Shown: positions 23,918-35,659 of the stretch, piece after piece
How positions within the stretch are numbered: the stretch's first letter is position 1
Layout of the letters: every line of letters begins with the position of its first letter
NCBI GenBank assembly: GCA_964036155.1
Contig: OZ038423.1
Span: 52,591,249 to 52,655,248 of the forward strand
DNA: 64,000 nucleotides
Source: Diploscapter coronatus
Taxonomy: Eukaryota > Nematoda > Chromadorea > Rhabditida > Rhabditidae
Reading direction: 5' to 3'
The notes under the pieces: generated by a model
What the model saw: only the letters and a program-made list of their open reading frames with translations
What the model was told of the DNA's origin: nothing
Database searches by the model: none
Program-made: the position numbers and the translations under genes

Positions 23918-25883
23918 CTATCTCCACTGATTGTGCCAACTGTAGTGGAGGCGTGGAACTCGGACATGGATGGCTGCGTGGACACACACCACCTGCTGTC
24001 TGTCTGCGACTGGGTTGGAGACCACTTCGCAAGAGGCTAAATTTGATTATTTTCGAGGAAAAGCAGTTGAACATGTGCGACAAAAGTTTGGACCGATTTT
24101 GCAATAAATTCGAGGCCATATAAATTGCATATCATAACAGAATGAAATGAAATATGCCGCTGAACAGTACTAGTCAAATCGTAATAAATCCAAATTTCCA
24201 GAAGATCATTGCTATACCAGTTTCGTAAAGATTTTTTCTAAAATATTTTTCCTGGCCCAGACTTTTAGCGCATTTTAAAAATATTTCAAAATTACCACAG
24301 GACTATAGCTCCTCATTTGATATTTTTAGAAAGGTTTTGAATTTCGTATAGAAATTGATGTTAACAGAATTTTACGCAAATAAAAGCAAGAGCGAAACGA
24401 CAAACGATAGAAATAAAAGAACGATAAACTGTCGAAGATGAAGAGAGGGGGCGGGGTCGCTTAGTTTGGAGGGAAAATAGGAGAATAAGGAAAGATGCAA
24501 AGAGACAAAAAGAAGGGATAAGCGAGAGAGCGAACAATGGGGGATAAAGGACCCAAGCTAGAGATGTGCGCGCGATCGCACAGAGGCAGATTTGCTAGGG
24601 CAAAATCGCATAATCGGCGTGCAAGTTGACCTTCGAAATTCATTGATCGATTCAAACAATGCTAATGTTTCTTTTGAAGTATCGCCAGGGCTTAAAAGGT
24701 TGGACAGGGCCTGGCTTTCAGGCCCAGACCCAATTCTGGTTCAAACTGTTAAGCCCTGAGTATCGCTAGTAAATATATCCGAACCTGAAGGTATATTTAC
24801 TTTCCGTGAATGCGAACATAAATCGTACCCAAATTAAATAGGTAATGTCTAAATTTTTGATGGAAATAATTTAGAAGCTATAAATTTTAGATTCAGACTT
24901 TGCGAGATTTTCAGATTTCACGAAATAGATTAGAGTAGAGGTGATCCACTCAAAATGTTGGGAAACGGTTTTGAATCAAAGCGGCTCAGTCAGATGATTT
25001 AGACTAGCATTGCATATGTATTTTAGATTATGAGAATCGGGGAGATGAGGCACGATAAGTTTGGAAAAAAAACAATTATTTGAAATTTTTGCTCGGAAAA
25101 TTTAAACATTGAAGTCTTGACAGTTGTTTTTCTCAAAAATTTGCTATAATCGAAGGATAATTTAAATTCAGTTTCATTCCTGATCAAACTTCTTTTTCTT
25201 CGAAATAGTGATCGATCATATATAGAATATAGAAAAAAAGAGTAGTAGATAAAGTGCGAAAGAAAACAAGCTTGTATAAGATATTAAATTAGAATAAAAT
25301 ATCGATATAAACTATTGCGCTAAGATAAGAAGTAATTGTCGAAATTTTCATAATAAACAAATTACTTCTCTGCGCTCGCTGACACTTCTCTGCACTCTGA
25401 CTTCACCCGTCTGCAGCAAATACTGTCTCCTCAACATTCCATTGCCTACCACCTCCCCATTCAGCTTTGTCGTTCTTTCCTGAATAACACATCATCTAAT
25501 CACCCTCTTCTCACTCTACTTTTGTTTACCAGTGCATTTACATTCTGATCATCTGCATCTTTCTGCACTCGACTTTCCGTTTCCTGCATTCTTATTGCCT
25601 GGGCAGCTGAAAGAGGACTTGTCATTCACTTACTTATTGTTAATCTGCAGCCTAATGCCCTAGGCCGTAGGCTTATGCCCAGGCACATCAGCCTGCCAGC
25701 CCATAACTTGCCCTTGTCCAGTCTCTGTCTCTCTGACAAATGCCTTGCGATCGTCCGAACAGTCCCTCCTCTCGCGCCTGTTGCAACTCCATGCATGCTT
25801 CCCATATTTGCATTCATCGTGATCGTTGCCGTGGGGAAATTCGGTATCTGGCTGATCGACACTGGAGGAGGTGGAAATTCCAT
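23918..25883 (-). CDS. Possible two-exon gene, unrecognised
   Basis: Weak model. Exon 25634-25883 begins at an ATG two bases after TTTTCAG, as for a trans-spliced leader, and ends at a good donor (GTAAGTG). Joining it to 23918-24036 (acceptor TTTAG) closes at 122 residues. The first part is proline-rich (MEFPPPPVSISQIP) then basic. Both exons are richer in GC than their surroundings, which argues for coding. However, another frame of the first exon is also open and ends at TAG, the second exon is open in other frames, and plus-strand frames exist too. The intron contains a hAT-like MITE. Strand and frame are uncertain. Confidence 0.25.
24686..24758. mobile_element. 73-bp hAT-type MITE with 8-bp target duplication
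   Basis: The element starts CAGGGCTTAA and ends TTAAGCCCTG, a perfect 10-bp terminal inverted repeat beginning with CAGGG as in hAT transposons. It is flanked by identical 8-bp direct repeats AGTATCGC at 24678-24685 and 24759-24766, the target-site length typical of hAT. It is too short to code, so it would depend on a transposase elsewhere. Confidence 0.75.
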
Positions 25884-25888
25884 CGCTG

Positions 25889-26882
25889 AAAATTAAACCA
25901 TGTAATCATCGTCGATTGATAACGAATGCATAATTTGTTGAGTAGAAAAAATAAGAGATTAGTTTATCAGCTTTGTAACTAGATTTACATAATTGGTGCT
26001 CGGTAAATTAGTAGCAGATAGGATAAATCTCTTCGACTATGAGAAATGCGCTTAGCGTAATAATTTAATTGATGATCGAATAATATATTTTGAATATATA
26101 AAAGTGAAAATGGAATTTATTTCAGCTGCTAAGATGAGTTAATTTTTTCAATACCCTAAAATTCCCCAGAAGACGATATTTAGATAGCAATATTATGAAT
26201 TGAAAATTGATCTTCATTTGGATATGTAAGTTATGGTTAGAAAGAAAAGTCTACAGGAATTTAAACATTCTATCGTTCTTCTCAATTTAAGGAATATAAT
26301 AATTAGTAAAATAAAAAAATAAACTAGTGAAAAGATAATTTTATGAAATGAGTGATAATTATAAGATAAATCGATGGTAACAAGTTTCGTGCTCGTAAGA
26401 TGAGTTGTTTTTCATTCGATATTTGAAACAAAAGTAGAGCATCGGTCAAAAATTGTCTAGGAAAGGATAAAACGAGACTGAATGCGAGAACGGAACGGTA
26501 GCGAAAAGAAGAAGAAGACAAAGGGAAGGAAACTGACACTTCGCAAAGAACGAGGGGGATGCGACCGTGCAGAGTGCAGAGCAGCCGATTCACGACAAAT
26601 AATCGAATGGTTCTTCGAGGTACTGGGTTCGCTATCTTCTGGCTATGAGAAGCAGAATCTCATTTGCATCCTCTAGCTCATTTTCTTCTTGTAAATATCG
26701 ATTGGTTCTAGTTTCAGATCGCTATATTTTTTCTATGTCAAATTTTTAGTTTGCTAGGGTATTTAGCTAGTGTTATTATAAATCAGTAGATTTGAAAGAT
26801 ATACTATCACTAGGGGTTGAATATTTTCAGCGCTTGACATATTATGCGGTAAAAATGGAGGAAAAAACTACGCATTTAGTAC
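25889..26882. other. Intergenic region
   Basis: AT-rich except for a GC-richer part near 26460-26680 (in the + direction purine-rich, then CGAGGGGGATGCGACCG). No splice-consistent gene found. It may hold regulatory sequence. Confidence 0.3.
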
Positions 26883-27830
26883 TCAACAGCGCAATAATAG
26901 GTAGGATCCCCAAGTAGATATGCCAGATCGTGTTTTTGGATTAGCTCTTTGAATAGACGGATAGTCTGGGTTGTTAAATAAGACTTCTGCGAAGAAAAAA
27001 AATGACAAATTTGCCGACCGAAAAAAGACCCAAAACGATCGCATTTTCGCAAACGAAATATTGCCTGTGCGTAGCTGTGTGCCGGGATTTTGGTCTGATT
27101 TTTGGCAGAGAACGATTTTATCAGATTTATCGTCGATTTAGGGGAGACCTTTATGACATTTTGGGCTTGAAGGGTACTTTCTTCCAAAATGTTTGGTTTC
27201 AAACTAGCACATTTCTCCCATAAATGTGTTTTTGCAGGGGGCGGAACTTGGGAACTCTAAATAATAGGTTAGATCAGTTGCTAGGTTCAGGTGATATTCA
27301 AAATGTACGCATGAAGATCAGCTTTTCAGCAATTTGACTATTATTTGTTACATATAAAATTATTACCTGACGATGTTATAGCGATATCCCTCGTCGGAAT
27401 AATGTCATCAGGCTCTTCATCAAAATCATCGTCAGTTGTGTCTGGGTTGTTTTATTGTTATTTCTTCACTGCATTTAGACATCTAACTATTCGTTCAGTT
27501 AATTGAGTCGAAATTAGAGCCAATGGAAATTGAAGTACGATTATTTAGCAAAATTTTATCGGCAAATTCTCGTTAAATTTGTTAAGAATCTAAAAACGCG
27601 TTTAACAAATCTCTCAGCACCCAATTTAGTATGTTGTATTATCAAAGTTTCTGAATTATTGTCTTACCTTTCTGATTTTCATAAACATCCTCATCGACTT
27701 CACTGAGCACCCCCAATTCGATGGTCTTGCTCCTCATGCTGTTGCCTGCAGGCAGAAATCGTCTCCACTGACTGTTTTTGCAACTCGATATTCCTGCCGA
27801 ATCTGATGTCACTGGCGGTGCTTGTACCAT
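26883..27830 (-). CDS. Small acidic protein, unrecognised
   Basis: Three exons (27668-27830, 27367-27441, 26883-26986) close into 113 residues with GT-AG introns. The ATG lies one base after TTCAG, which fits spliced-leader trans-splicing. The N-terminal third carries Ser and Arg residues. The centre is strongly acidic (SEVDEDVYENQK, then TTDDDFDEEPDD), and the end contains PDYPSIQRANPKTRSG. There is no signal peptide or membrane segment. The third exon is also open in a second frame that gives a plausible-looking C-terminus (QTIRLFKELIQKHD), so the exact end could differ. No family recognised. Confidence 0.45.
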
Positions 27831-27831
27831 T

Positions 27832-30516
27832 CTGAAGACGTTTAATCATCTATCATTTTCGAATAATGATGATGGGCCATTTGAAAACAGTGGCGCCGTG
27901 ATAATGAAAAAAGAAAATTGGAAGGAAAATATTGTGAAAGTGCAATCGCTTAATGAAACAATACATTTGATTTTTGTTCGTGTTAAGAATGTGTATATTT
28001 GCTTTTAAAAAGTAATTGGAGTTCTAAAATGTTGGAACCATAAATCTATTTAACACTTCTTCTATTCAACTTCATTATGCCACGATATCACTAGTTTTTC
28101 AGATGACCCGTTAGTGAGAGAAATACTTACCAAGTTAAAAATCAAGACGAGCGCTGATTTGATGATATAAAGAATTATTGTTCTTCGTTGCAAGCAAAAT
28201 AATCTGAAAGAAAACGAATTTCTCAAGAAAATAATTATAAATCTGCTCTGAAATATAGTGATATGAAGCAAAAGCAGTCTGTAGAGCGGGCAAAGGGCAT
28301 TTGGGGCGACTTTGAAGTGGACCGACGATTGAATTCGGAGCGAAGGAGAGGAAATATATTGGAGAAATGAGGAAAGAGACGAAATACGACAAATGGATGA
28401 TAAAATGATAGAGCGGGAAGAGAAGATGATAGCTGAAATGAGAGTTGGAAAGGAGAAAAACAAACAGAATGAAGTGATGAAGAGTGACCGGCAGAAATTG
28501 GAGGAAATGAAACGGAGCACAGAAGAACTTGTTTGACCCTTTGAAACAAAGAAAGATGCTTTATAGAAACTGAATCATTAATAATTTGAGGGAAAAATTG
28601 CATCAAATAAATAAAATAACATTTCCGAATGAGCAAAAATCAATGATGACAGGGAATAAGTATTGGAGAAAAAACAAAAAGAAATAGAGAGAGAGAGAGC
28701 TAAGCCGAAAATACGAAAATAGAGTCACTGCGGTGGCCGGCTTCGATACGGCGAAGGCTGAGGCTGCTGCAATTCATCTCCTTTTTCGGATCGTTTTCAC
28801 ACAAACAAAAAAGACACATTCGATTGGGGCAGCAAGAGGAAATTTTTGAAGCAATGTTCAAATTAAATCGTAGAAAAAACTTGGAGAATAATTAGGGAAA
28901 GATGAAATGAAATGATAAAAAATGAGAATTAGTTTAGAAACCAGATAAGTAAGAATTTACAGTTATTTACATTTTAGCAAGATAATAATACAAAAGTTTT
29001 AATTTTCCCGAAAATGACTTCCTATTGTTAGATTATCGTTCCTTTCACCTAAAATAAATTCCGAATTTGCTACAAATCTTATTATGAGCGAATAAATGTG
29101 TCAAGAATTTTTTAATAGTGAAAAATATCTTTTCCATTTACATTGAATGTTTTAGTTGTTTTGCAGTTAAAATTGGATAGATTCCTATAACCACTGTCCT
29201 CGATAAATTGAATACCGGAATTGACTAATCATTTTAGATTATATTAAAACTCTAAACATCGACAAATCTAGATTAGATGCTAAAGAAATCAATGATGCTG
29301 AAGGATGAAAAAGATGACATTTTTATCAACTGATCACAAAAGAAACTAATCAATATGTCGATAATCGCAAGAAACATTCAGTTCATTTGGTATAAATATG
29401 AACTTTTTCTGATTGTTATTTTAGGTAAACCATCTTTTTTTTATCAGTTAACACTATGCATTGTTAAGAAAAAAAACAGTTGGAATGTGTCAATATTGCT
29501 AATGCATGAAAAATATGATGTGGTGGCCAAGTAATGAGTTCGCATAATCAGAATCAGTCACAAAATGCACTCTGACTGCTGTGCTGATGTGTTGTGCGGC
29601 CTCCGCATTGTCTTCTCCCCAATCACAATCCACAATCTCCACAGCCCTCTCCTTCACTTTTCCCCCTTTCACAAGAAGATACTTCCGCAAATATTTGTCG
29701 GCTCGCTTGTGGCGATTTGGCCAAATGCCGAAAGAAAAAGTGAAGAGTTTTGTCGAAAGAACAAGGCCAAACACGAGAGCAGAGAGAAGACAGAAACAAT
29801 GCCGCAGGCAAGTTAGTCGCAATTAGTGCATCACTTCTCTGCTCACCCGAGCTTGTCGTCTTCTTTCTCCTTCTGCAAAAATGCAATGTTTCTGCAGCTT
29901 CATGTCCACGTATTTGTTGGTTGCCTCAGTCGCAAGAAAAAATCACTTTTATCAATGAAACAAATCAACTCCGAGTGCAGCACTCGAGTATGCAAGTGAA
30001 TTAACACGCACTATTTAGTCAAATCCTATTATTCATATTTGTACATAAAGTTCTTATAGCATTTCAGAGTTTAAAAAATCTACCTTTTCTAGAAAATAAT
30101 GTTATATAAATTTCTAAATTTGAAGAAACTTAACGAAGGTATAAATTTTATCTAGTCTGTTAGTTTGGATGTCTTGTTGAAATTAAGTAATGCACAGACT
30201 ATATCCTCTAAAATTAAAGAAAGCGAAAATTTCTTTTTCAGGAAATCTTATTACAAAACTCTTTTGATAGTTTATAAATTCTTGAATAGTCTCCAAAATC
30301 CGGTTTCTATATTTTGTACGTTTGCATATGGTCATCCAAGCGTTTCAAATCGTCATCGAAAATAAGAAATGCCAAATCTGCAATGTCAAATGTAAAATGA
30401 GAAAGTAGATGAAGCCAGATAAAAGGAAGTGGAATTGACGTTTGACAGGGTCGGCAGCGATTTATTTATTTCCTACAGTTGCATATTTATCTAGAAGCCC
30501 AATAATAATACTTTAA
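27832..30516. other. Long region with scattered coding-like segments
   Basis: Holds a broken coiled-coil-like frame (28263-28536), a GC-rich island at about 28725-28790, an AGAGAG run near 28690-28700, and a GC-richer block at 29550-29990 that is open in several frames on both strands. None gave a splice-consistent gene. The last block lies 0.5-1 kb upstream of the secreted-protein gene and may be regulatory. Confidence 0.35.
28263..28536 (+). pseudogene. Broken charged coiled-coil frame
   Basis: From ATG 28263 one frame reads MKQKQSVERAKGIWGDFEVD and stops after about 40 codons. A second frame then runs to TGA 28534-28536, with a strongly helical, charged sequence (EERDEIRQMDDKMIEREE and KLEEMKRSTEELV). 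Together they look like one coiled-coil segment interrupted by a frameshift, or two exons whose splice sites I did not find. No homologue recognised. Confidence 0.35.
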
Positions 30517-31500
30517 ATGTTTGTTCTATTTATTGTCGGCACTTTATTTATTTGTACACTTACAAATGCTCAAGAAAACAATACGAGAGGAGAAAATATC
30601 TGGAATCGATGGGAGAAAAGGACTGTGGACTGCATCAGTAGCGGCAAGAAGGACGATTGCGTTCTCATTGCCGAAAAGGCTAATCCGCCTCTGGATACGA
30701 CGAAGTTCAAGTTGGCTTCATTTGATAATGCACCAAATGAATATCGTAGATAAACCTAATTTCATATCAACTTTGATGAAAGGCTATTGTTAAATAACTT
30801 TATTTTCGAGAATCAGTTCGAAAGACAACAATTTTCAAAGTTCATTTTTGCCTGTATATTTTTTAATAAAATACTAACTTCACCAGTTTTACAGTATTTT
30901 TTATCCGAAGACGTTAGAAAATTAAAGTTATATTTATGAAAGTCTAGAATTTGAACTATTAGATGCTTAAAAATCAGGTTCCATTTCCAAGCTGGAGTAA
31001 ATTTTACTGCTAATTTATAATTGAAAACTTGTTTAATCCCCGACTTTCTTGTTTCTCTAGAACAATATCGTCGTTTTATTACAGATGTCATCGTGAACCA
31101 ATGCCTCAAAATGATTGGAATCCACTGGCTCGCAACTCGACAACTCGATTGTTGTGCCCGATTGGGTGCAAGCCAGGATTCGATTTGTCGGTATAGTTTG
31201 ATTCATTAAAGATATTTTCTAGAATGGTTTGAATCAAATTTCCTTCAACATGAAAACTTGTAGGTACTAACCAAAGTGCCTCATGACAACGCGAAATGTC
31301 AGAAGTATTACACATACGGCAAGCTGCGAAACGAGAAGGAAAATGAATGGTATCATTTTTCTCCTATAATAAAATGCTTCCATAGCATATTTAGGTACCT
31401 TTGGATGACGGAGCCATGCGAGTTCGTGGCCCTGACTACGCACTGCAGATTCCACGATGTCAAGGACGGAAAGATCGCCGACGAAATTCGAGTTCATTGA
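30517..31500 (+). CDS. Secreted cysteine-rich protein
   Basis: Model with four exons (30517-30710, 31085-31190, 31264-31349, 31395-31500) and 163 residues. It begins with a clear signal peptide (MFVLFIVGTLFICTLTNAQ). The mature part has eight cysteines, including DCISSGKKDDC, CPIGCKPGF and EPCEF, an even number that suits disulphide bonding outside the cell. No membrane segment or known domain is recognised. Exons 2-4 agree in phase. The first donor (AA then GTTGGC) is weak and was chosen only because it restores the frame; a stronger GTAGAT at 30746 would shift it. Function unknown. Confidence 0.55.
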
Positions 31501-31550
31501 TTTTTGCCATTTATTGAATTTAATTTATCTGATAGTATTATTTAATTGGT

Positions 31551-31766
31551 ATACACAGTGGCGCACAAAAGTTTGGATTAATGCATGATTTTTATTTGCC
31601 TCGCAATGCTTATTTTCATAAAGCGATTTTAATGAACCCTGGAGCATTATTCCTATCCAATATCATCTCCAAATGTGAGAAATCTCAGGAGAATTGGTTC
31701 ACGAAACTACATTTACGCAGCATATCTAAAATCATCCAACGTTCCAAACTTTCGTTCGCTACTGTA
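31551..31766. mobile_element. Tc1/mariner-like MITE, about 215 bp
   Basis: The left end reads CACAGTGGCGCACAAAAGTT and the right end, in reverse complement, TACAGTAGCGAACGAAAGTT. They are imperfect terminal inverted repeats of about 25 bp with the CAGTG..AAAGT pattern of Tc1-like transposons, next to TA dinucleotides. The inside has no transposase frame. A related element of similar size lies at 56141-56346. Confidence 0.65.
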
Positions 31767-32267
31767 TAAATCTTAGACTCGGTAAAGTATTAGGATTGAA
31801 TTATATATTGCGCAATGAAGACAAAGCCTTGCATCATTTTCTGTTTGCGCCCAAGCAAATAACGATGAATTTAAATAAAATTAGCGAAGATAATGTATGG
31901 AAAGGATTTGTGATATTTGCGACTTCTCGGTATAAAAATTATCGGCATCTAATGACATTTTCAGTAAAATAAAAAAAAACCTTCAATCTTTTGATTTCAT
32001 ATTTAGAGGGTGCAAGTGAAAGTCTCGTTTTGAAGACAAAGTCATAAAAGTATTTTTCTAGAAATCTCTCATGCCTGAGTAGCAAATAGCAAAAAAACCG
32101 CATGAGAAACGGATCAGATAGTAAAAGGTTAACTTTTTTGCACTATCGACTTCATAGTGCTAGTTAGAGTTCATAGTATGCAACGATTAGACCACTGAAA
32201 GACGTGTTTATTGTACGAAACGTGATTGAGGCAGATGAGAATGAGGTATTGGATGAGTTGGGCGAAT
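31767..32267. other. Intergenic with one dispersed repeat copy
   Basis: Lies downstream of the second collagen gene. Contains one copy of the roughly 112-bp dispersed repeat (32007-32118). No gene. Confidence 0.4.
32007..32118 (+). repeat. Dispersed repeat, copy 1
   Basis: Shares GTGCAAGTGAAA, GAAGACAAAGTCAT, TTTTCTAGAAATCT and AACGGATCAG, in the same order, with reverse-complement copies at 53117-53224 and 61238-61352. Non-coding. Confidence 0.65.
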
Positions 32268-35200
32268 TTAGGCCTTTCTGGCTCTCTTTCTGTATCCACC
32301 GGACTGGTGAGCTCCCTCCACAGCAGATCCTCTGGGTGGGCAAGGGCAGTAAGCGGAATCTCCGCCTGGGTTGCCCGATTGGCCTGGCTGACCAGCTGAA
32401 AGCCAGATCATAGTCATCAAGTTCATCAAATTAGAGATTTGAAAAACAAAAGTTCCCTACGTTGTCCAGGAGCACCCTGAAAGTATATACATTACTTTCA
32501 TTTTCAACCCTGGGATTAGTTTTAAACTCACAGCTTGTCCAGGGTTGCCGTTGGGTCCTTCAAGTTAATTTGTAAAGTTCATAATTTCGTAATATTGTGA
32601 GTCGAAATGTTATAGTTAAGAATGAGATATATCGATCTACTACGACATTATGAACTTTGTAAATTTCAAAACCTGGGCCGCCTGGATATCCGTCCTGAAA
32701 ATGATTTGGATAGAAATCAGATATTTTAATGATCAAGATCAAGAGTTGCCATATACCTGTCCTGGGTTTCCCTAAAATAAAATTATCGTTTTCAATTCAA
32801 AGATAGCAGTTTCTTACATCTTGTCCGGGAGATCCTGCAATGGTTATTCGTAATCAATTTTTCATGCCATATATTAATATATCCCATGAAAAATCGATTA
32901 GAATAGAGAAGTGCATACCATCCTGTCCTGGCTGAAATTTCACAATTCAATGAATAAATTTTAACTTATTTCATAAGTTCTACTACTTGATGAAGATGAA
33001 AAACGACGAATTATACCATTGAAAAAAATTCTGAAATCTAAAAGTTTAGACACGAATTTGCTTTTAGCTTCGGTTTTAACACATGGTTTTCTTTGCTTCA
33101 ACCCAATTTACATTAGCTGCAATTGATAGTTAAAGTCAAGTTGAAGTTGTATTTTTGCATTACCTAAAGCCCCGGTCTTAAATCTATTTTTACCCGGTTC
33201 AATCGAAAGTTGAAAAAATCATCTAGTCTAGGATATAGAATAGTGAGTATTTCCCAAATTTCGGATGAATAGGATAAAGGTCAGCTAGTTTATGGTAGAA
33301 GCAAAAATATGCTCATGTCCTAACCTTTGATCGCCACTATAAAACCAAGTATACAGTGTATGCTTAAGCATTTTAGAAGTAGTTTCTAATTAAGAGAATA
33401 TGAGAATTATTGTCAAATAAAGTGATGTGCACGTGTGATCCAAACACTCGCGAATTTTTCTCGGTATTCAAATTTCATCATTATCATCTTCATCAAATAA
33501 TCAAACTCCCAAAATGAATAAATCTTTAAACATACAGTTCCAGCAGATCCTTGGGGCTAAAATAATGAACATTAATTGCGTTCTACAACTAGCAATTGAT
33601 AAAACATACTCCAGCCGGTCCTGGGGTGCCTCTGCTGTTCGTGGCATCGTTTCCGTTTCTTCCTGGGTTTCCTCTGCAGATGTCATAATCATTTTTTTCC
33701 AGAATCAAAATTACTTACGGCTGTCCAGCTTGGCCTGGGAATCCTAAAAGGAATTATTCGTGGACAATTATTTACGCAAAAAGATAGCATATCAATTTTT
33801 AGATTGATATGTTATTGAGTAAACAATTATCCAGAATATAGTCGAACCTGCTGGGCCGGGCTAAATTTGCAGAGTTAAATAAAAATAAAAAGAGGCTTAT
33901 GATTACGGGTCCTGGGGGTCTGAAATTCAAGAATTAATATTTGAATTTAGTATACTCAAATTACCCTGGTGGAGAAGATCCAGCAGATTGTCCGGGGGCT
34001 CCCTATAAATCCATTATTTCAAAATCGGAATTTTAAGGTTTGAAGTTTACAGGATTTCCATCAGGTCCAGGTGCTGAAATATCACCAGATTATGCTAATT
34101 TTTGCGTGAAAATTTTACCTCCGGCAGTTCCATCTGGTCCAGGTCTGAAAAGATAATGCCGATTAAAATATGCCCAAGAGTTTAGAATATCCGAAAACTT
34201 ACGGTCCGGGTGGTCTGAAATTAATTGGATTAGTCGATCATGATTCATGGAGTAAATATTTGAATAGCCACAATATTTCTTGGTTGCCTCATCATTTTGA
34301 CTATAGTTGGTATTATGTTAATTTTATAAAGACTTTAGAAATATGAGATGTGCAAGAATTTTCATATTTTTCGAGATTACGGGGTGTTCATTCATAATAA
34401 CCGAATCAATTAATGATGCTATGCTCTGGAACTATTGAAATTTTGGTACTTACCCAGCAGGGCACTGGATGCATCCAGTTCCGCCCTCGCTCGTGATGAG
34501 GCTGATTCCAGCAAGACCCGACTGTCCTGGCTGCAATTTATATGATTATTTACAGTTCAGGAGTGAGAAAATCAGAGATGTTTCGAATATGAAAAACTCG
34601 AATCTCGCGAAGTTGCGAAGGGAAAAATGAATAGAATCAGACCTAGGCAGGGCCTAAGCCAGAATCTCCACTTAGGCCAAATATTTCGCTAAACCCCCCA
34701 TACGTACTCCTTATGAATCATTTTTCTCTATAGAAAAAAAGTTTTCCTTTCGTACCTTCTCCTCGAAATTTTCTTATTCTAGCTGAAAGTCTGCCTAGGT
34801 TTGGGTAGAATTCAAGATTACTACTACACGGTTGAACTCGAACCAGACTCTCTAGTTATATTCGCACAACTCTGAGTGGAATACTAATACTAACCTCGCC
34901 AGGGGAGCCTGCATCTCCTGGGGCTCCAGGGGCCTATAATAGAGCGATTAGAAATAAGATCTGGGAATTTTAGGTCGAAAGAAAAAAAACATACTCCAGG
35001 AGGTCCTCTGAAATAGGATTAATTAGTGATTTGTTGATAAGGAGTGATAATGTTCGACTCACGGTGGTCCTTGTGGGCATTGAGCGGATTGGGCAGCGCA
35101 ATTGCACTGAGCTCCTCTCTTCTCTCTGCGCTGTTCCTTGCTCACTCCGAACAGTGACTTCGCATAGACGTTGTCGTTCTGCATTTCCTTCCAGGCGGCG

Positions 35201-35611
35201 TTAGCAGTCACCTAAAAATGATTTTTAGAACGTTTTGTAAATGGAAATATTTATTTGAAAGATACAAATAAATATATGAATAGATTTCATGGTTTCATCA
35301 TCTAAGTATCAATAAGATATATTTTAGTGTAGTTCGTAGAGACTGTATTTATCGCGTTATTATGTGTGAAGATCAGGCTTTTCCTGATAGAAGCTGAAAT
35401 CAAATTTACCCGGAACCCATCCATCTCCTCGAGAACATTGGTGTAGAGGTTGTTGATGTCCTGCAGAAGGACTCCACAGGCGATGATGCAGGCGAGGATG
35501 GTCGCTCCTGCAAATTGAATGCATTCATAAAGTGTTTTATTGCATTGTGCTGAGGATTACTGTACCTGAGAGCACTGAAGCCGAGTAAACAAGGAGTTTG
35601 GTAGCCGACAT
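32268..35611 (-). CDS. Second cuticle collagen with micro-exons
   Basis: Twenty-two exons on the minus strand close exactly into 297 residues. From the start: 35566-35611, 35410-35507, 35063-35211, 34995-35007, 34895-34933, 34454-34530, 34203-34214, 34119-34144, 34051-34073, 33965-34002, 33907-33919, 33848-33860, 33719-33743, 33610-33673, 33536-33556, 32919-32931, 32818-32834, 32757-32771, 32673-32694, 32532-32557, 32461-32476, 32268-32395. It begins MSATKLLVYSASVLS and a hydrophobic segment, then a nematode collagen N-domain, the cleavage site RREKR, cysteines (CNCAAQSAQC), Gly-X-Y blocks, GCIQCP, and an end with YCPCP and a basic tail RKRARKA. Organisation parallels the collagen at 5228-8906, so a shared ancestry is likely. 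The product is an extracellular cuticle component. Confidence 0.9.
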
Positions 35612-35652
35612 TTTGGCCGATGGAGATGGAGATCTGAGTGGGGAGGTAGGCC

Positions 35653-35659
35653 TTAAATA
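35653..35659 (-). promoter_or_regulatory. TATA-like box of the second collagen gene
   Basis: TATTTAA on the minus strand lies 41 bp before the ATG, nearly the same spacing as TATAAAA in the first collagen gene. Confidence 0.45.

Noticed and set aside
28062..28636. Overlapping minus-strand Phe/Ser-rich frames
   Set aside because: They are the complement of the charged coiled-coil segment on the plus strand and show no start, splice or domain evidence.
29499..30004. Several overlapping frames on both strands
   Set aside because: Open in too many frames at once; none has an ATG in context with matching splice sites. Kept only as a GC-richer, possibly regulatory block.
34645..34805. Possible transposon with CCTAGG-containing inverted ends
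   Set aside because: The shared core is self-complementary, the extension is short, and no clear target duplication flanks it.
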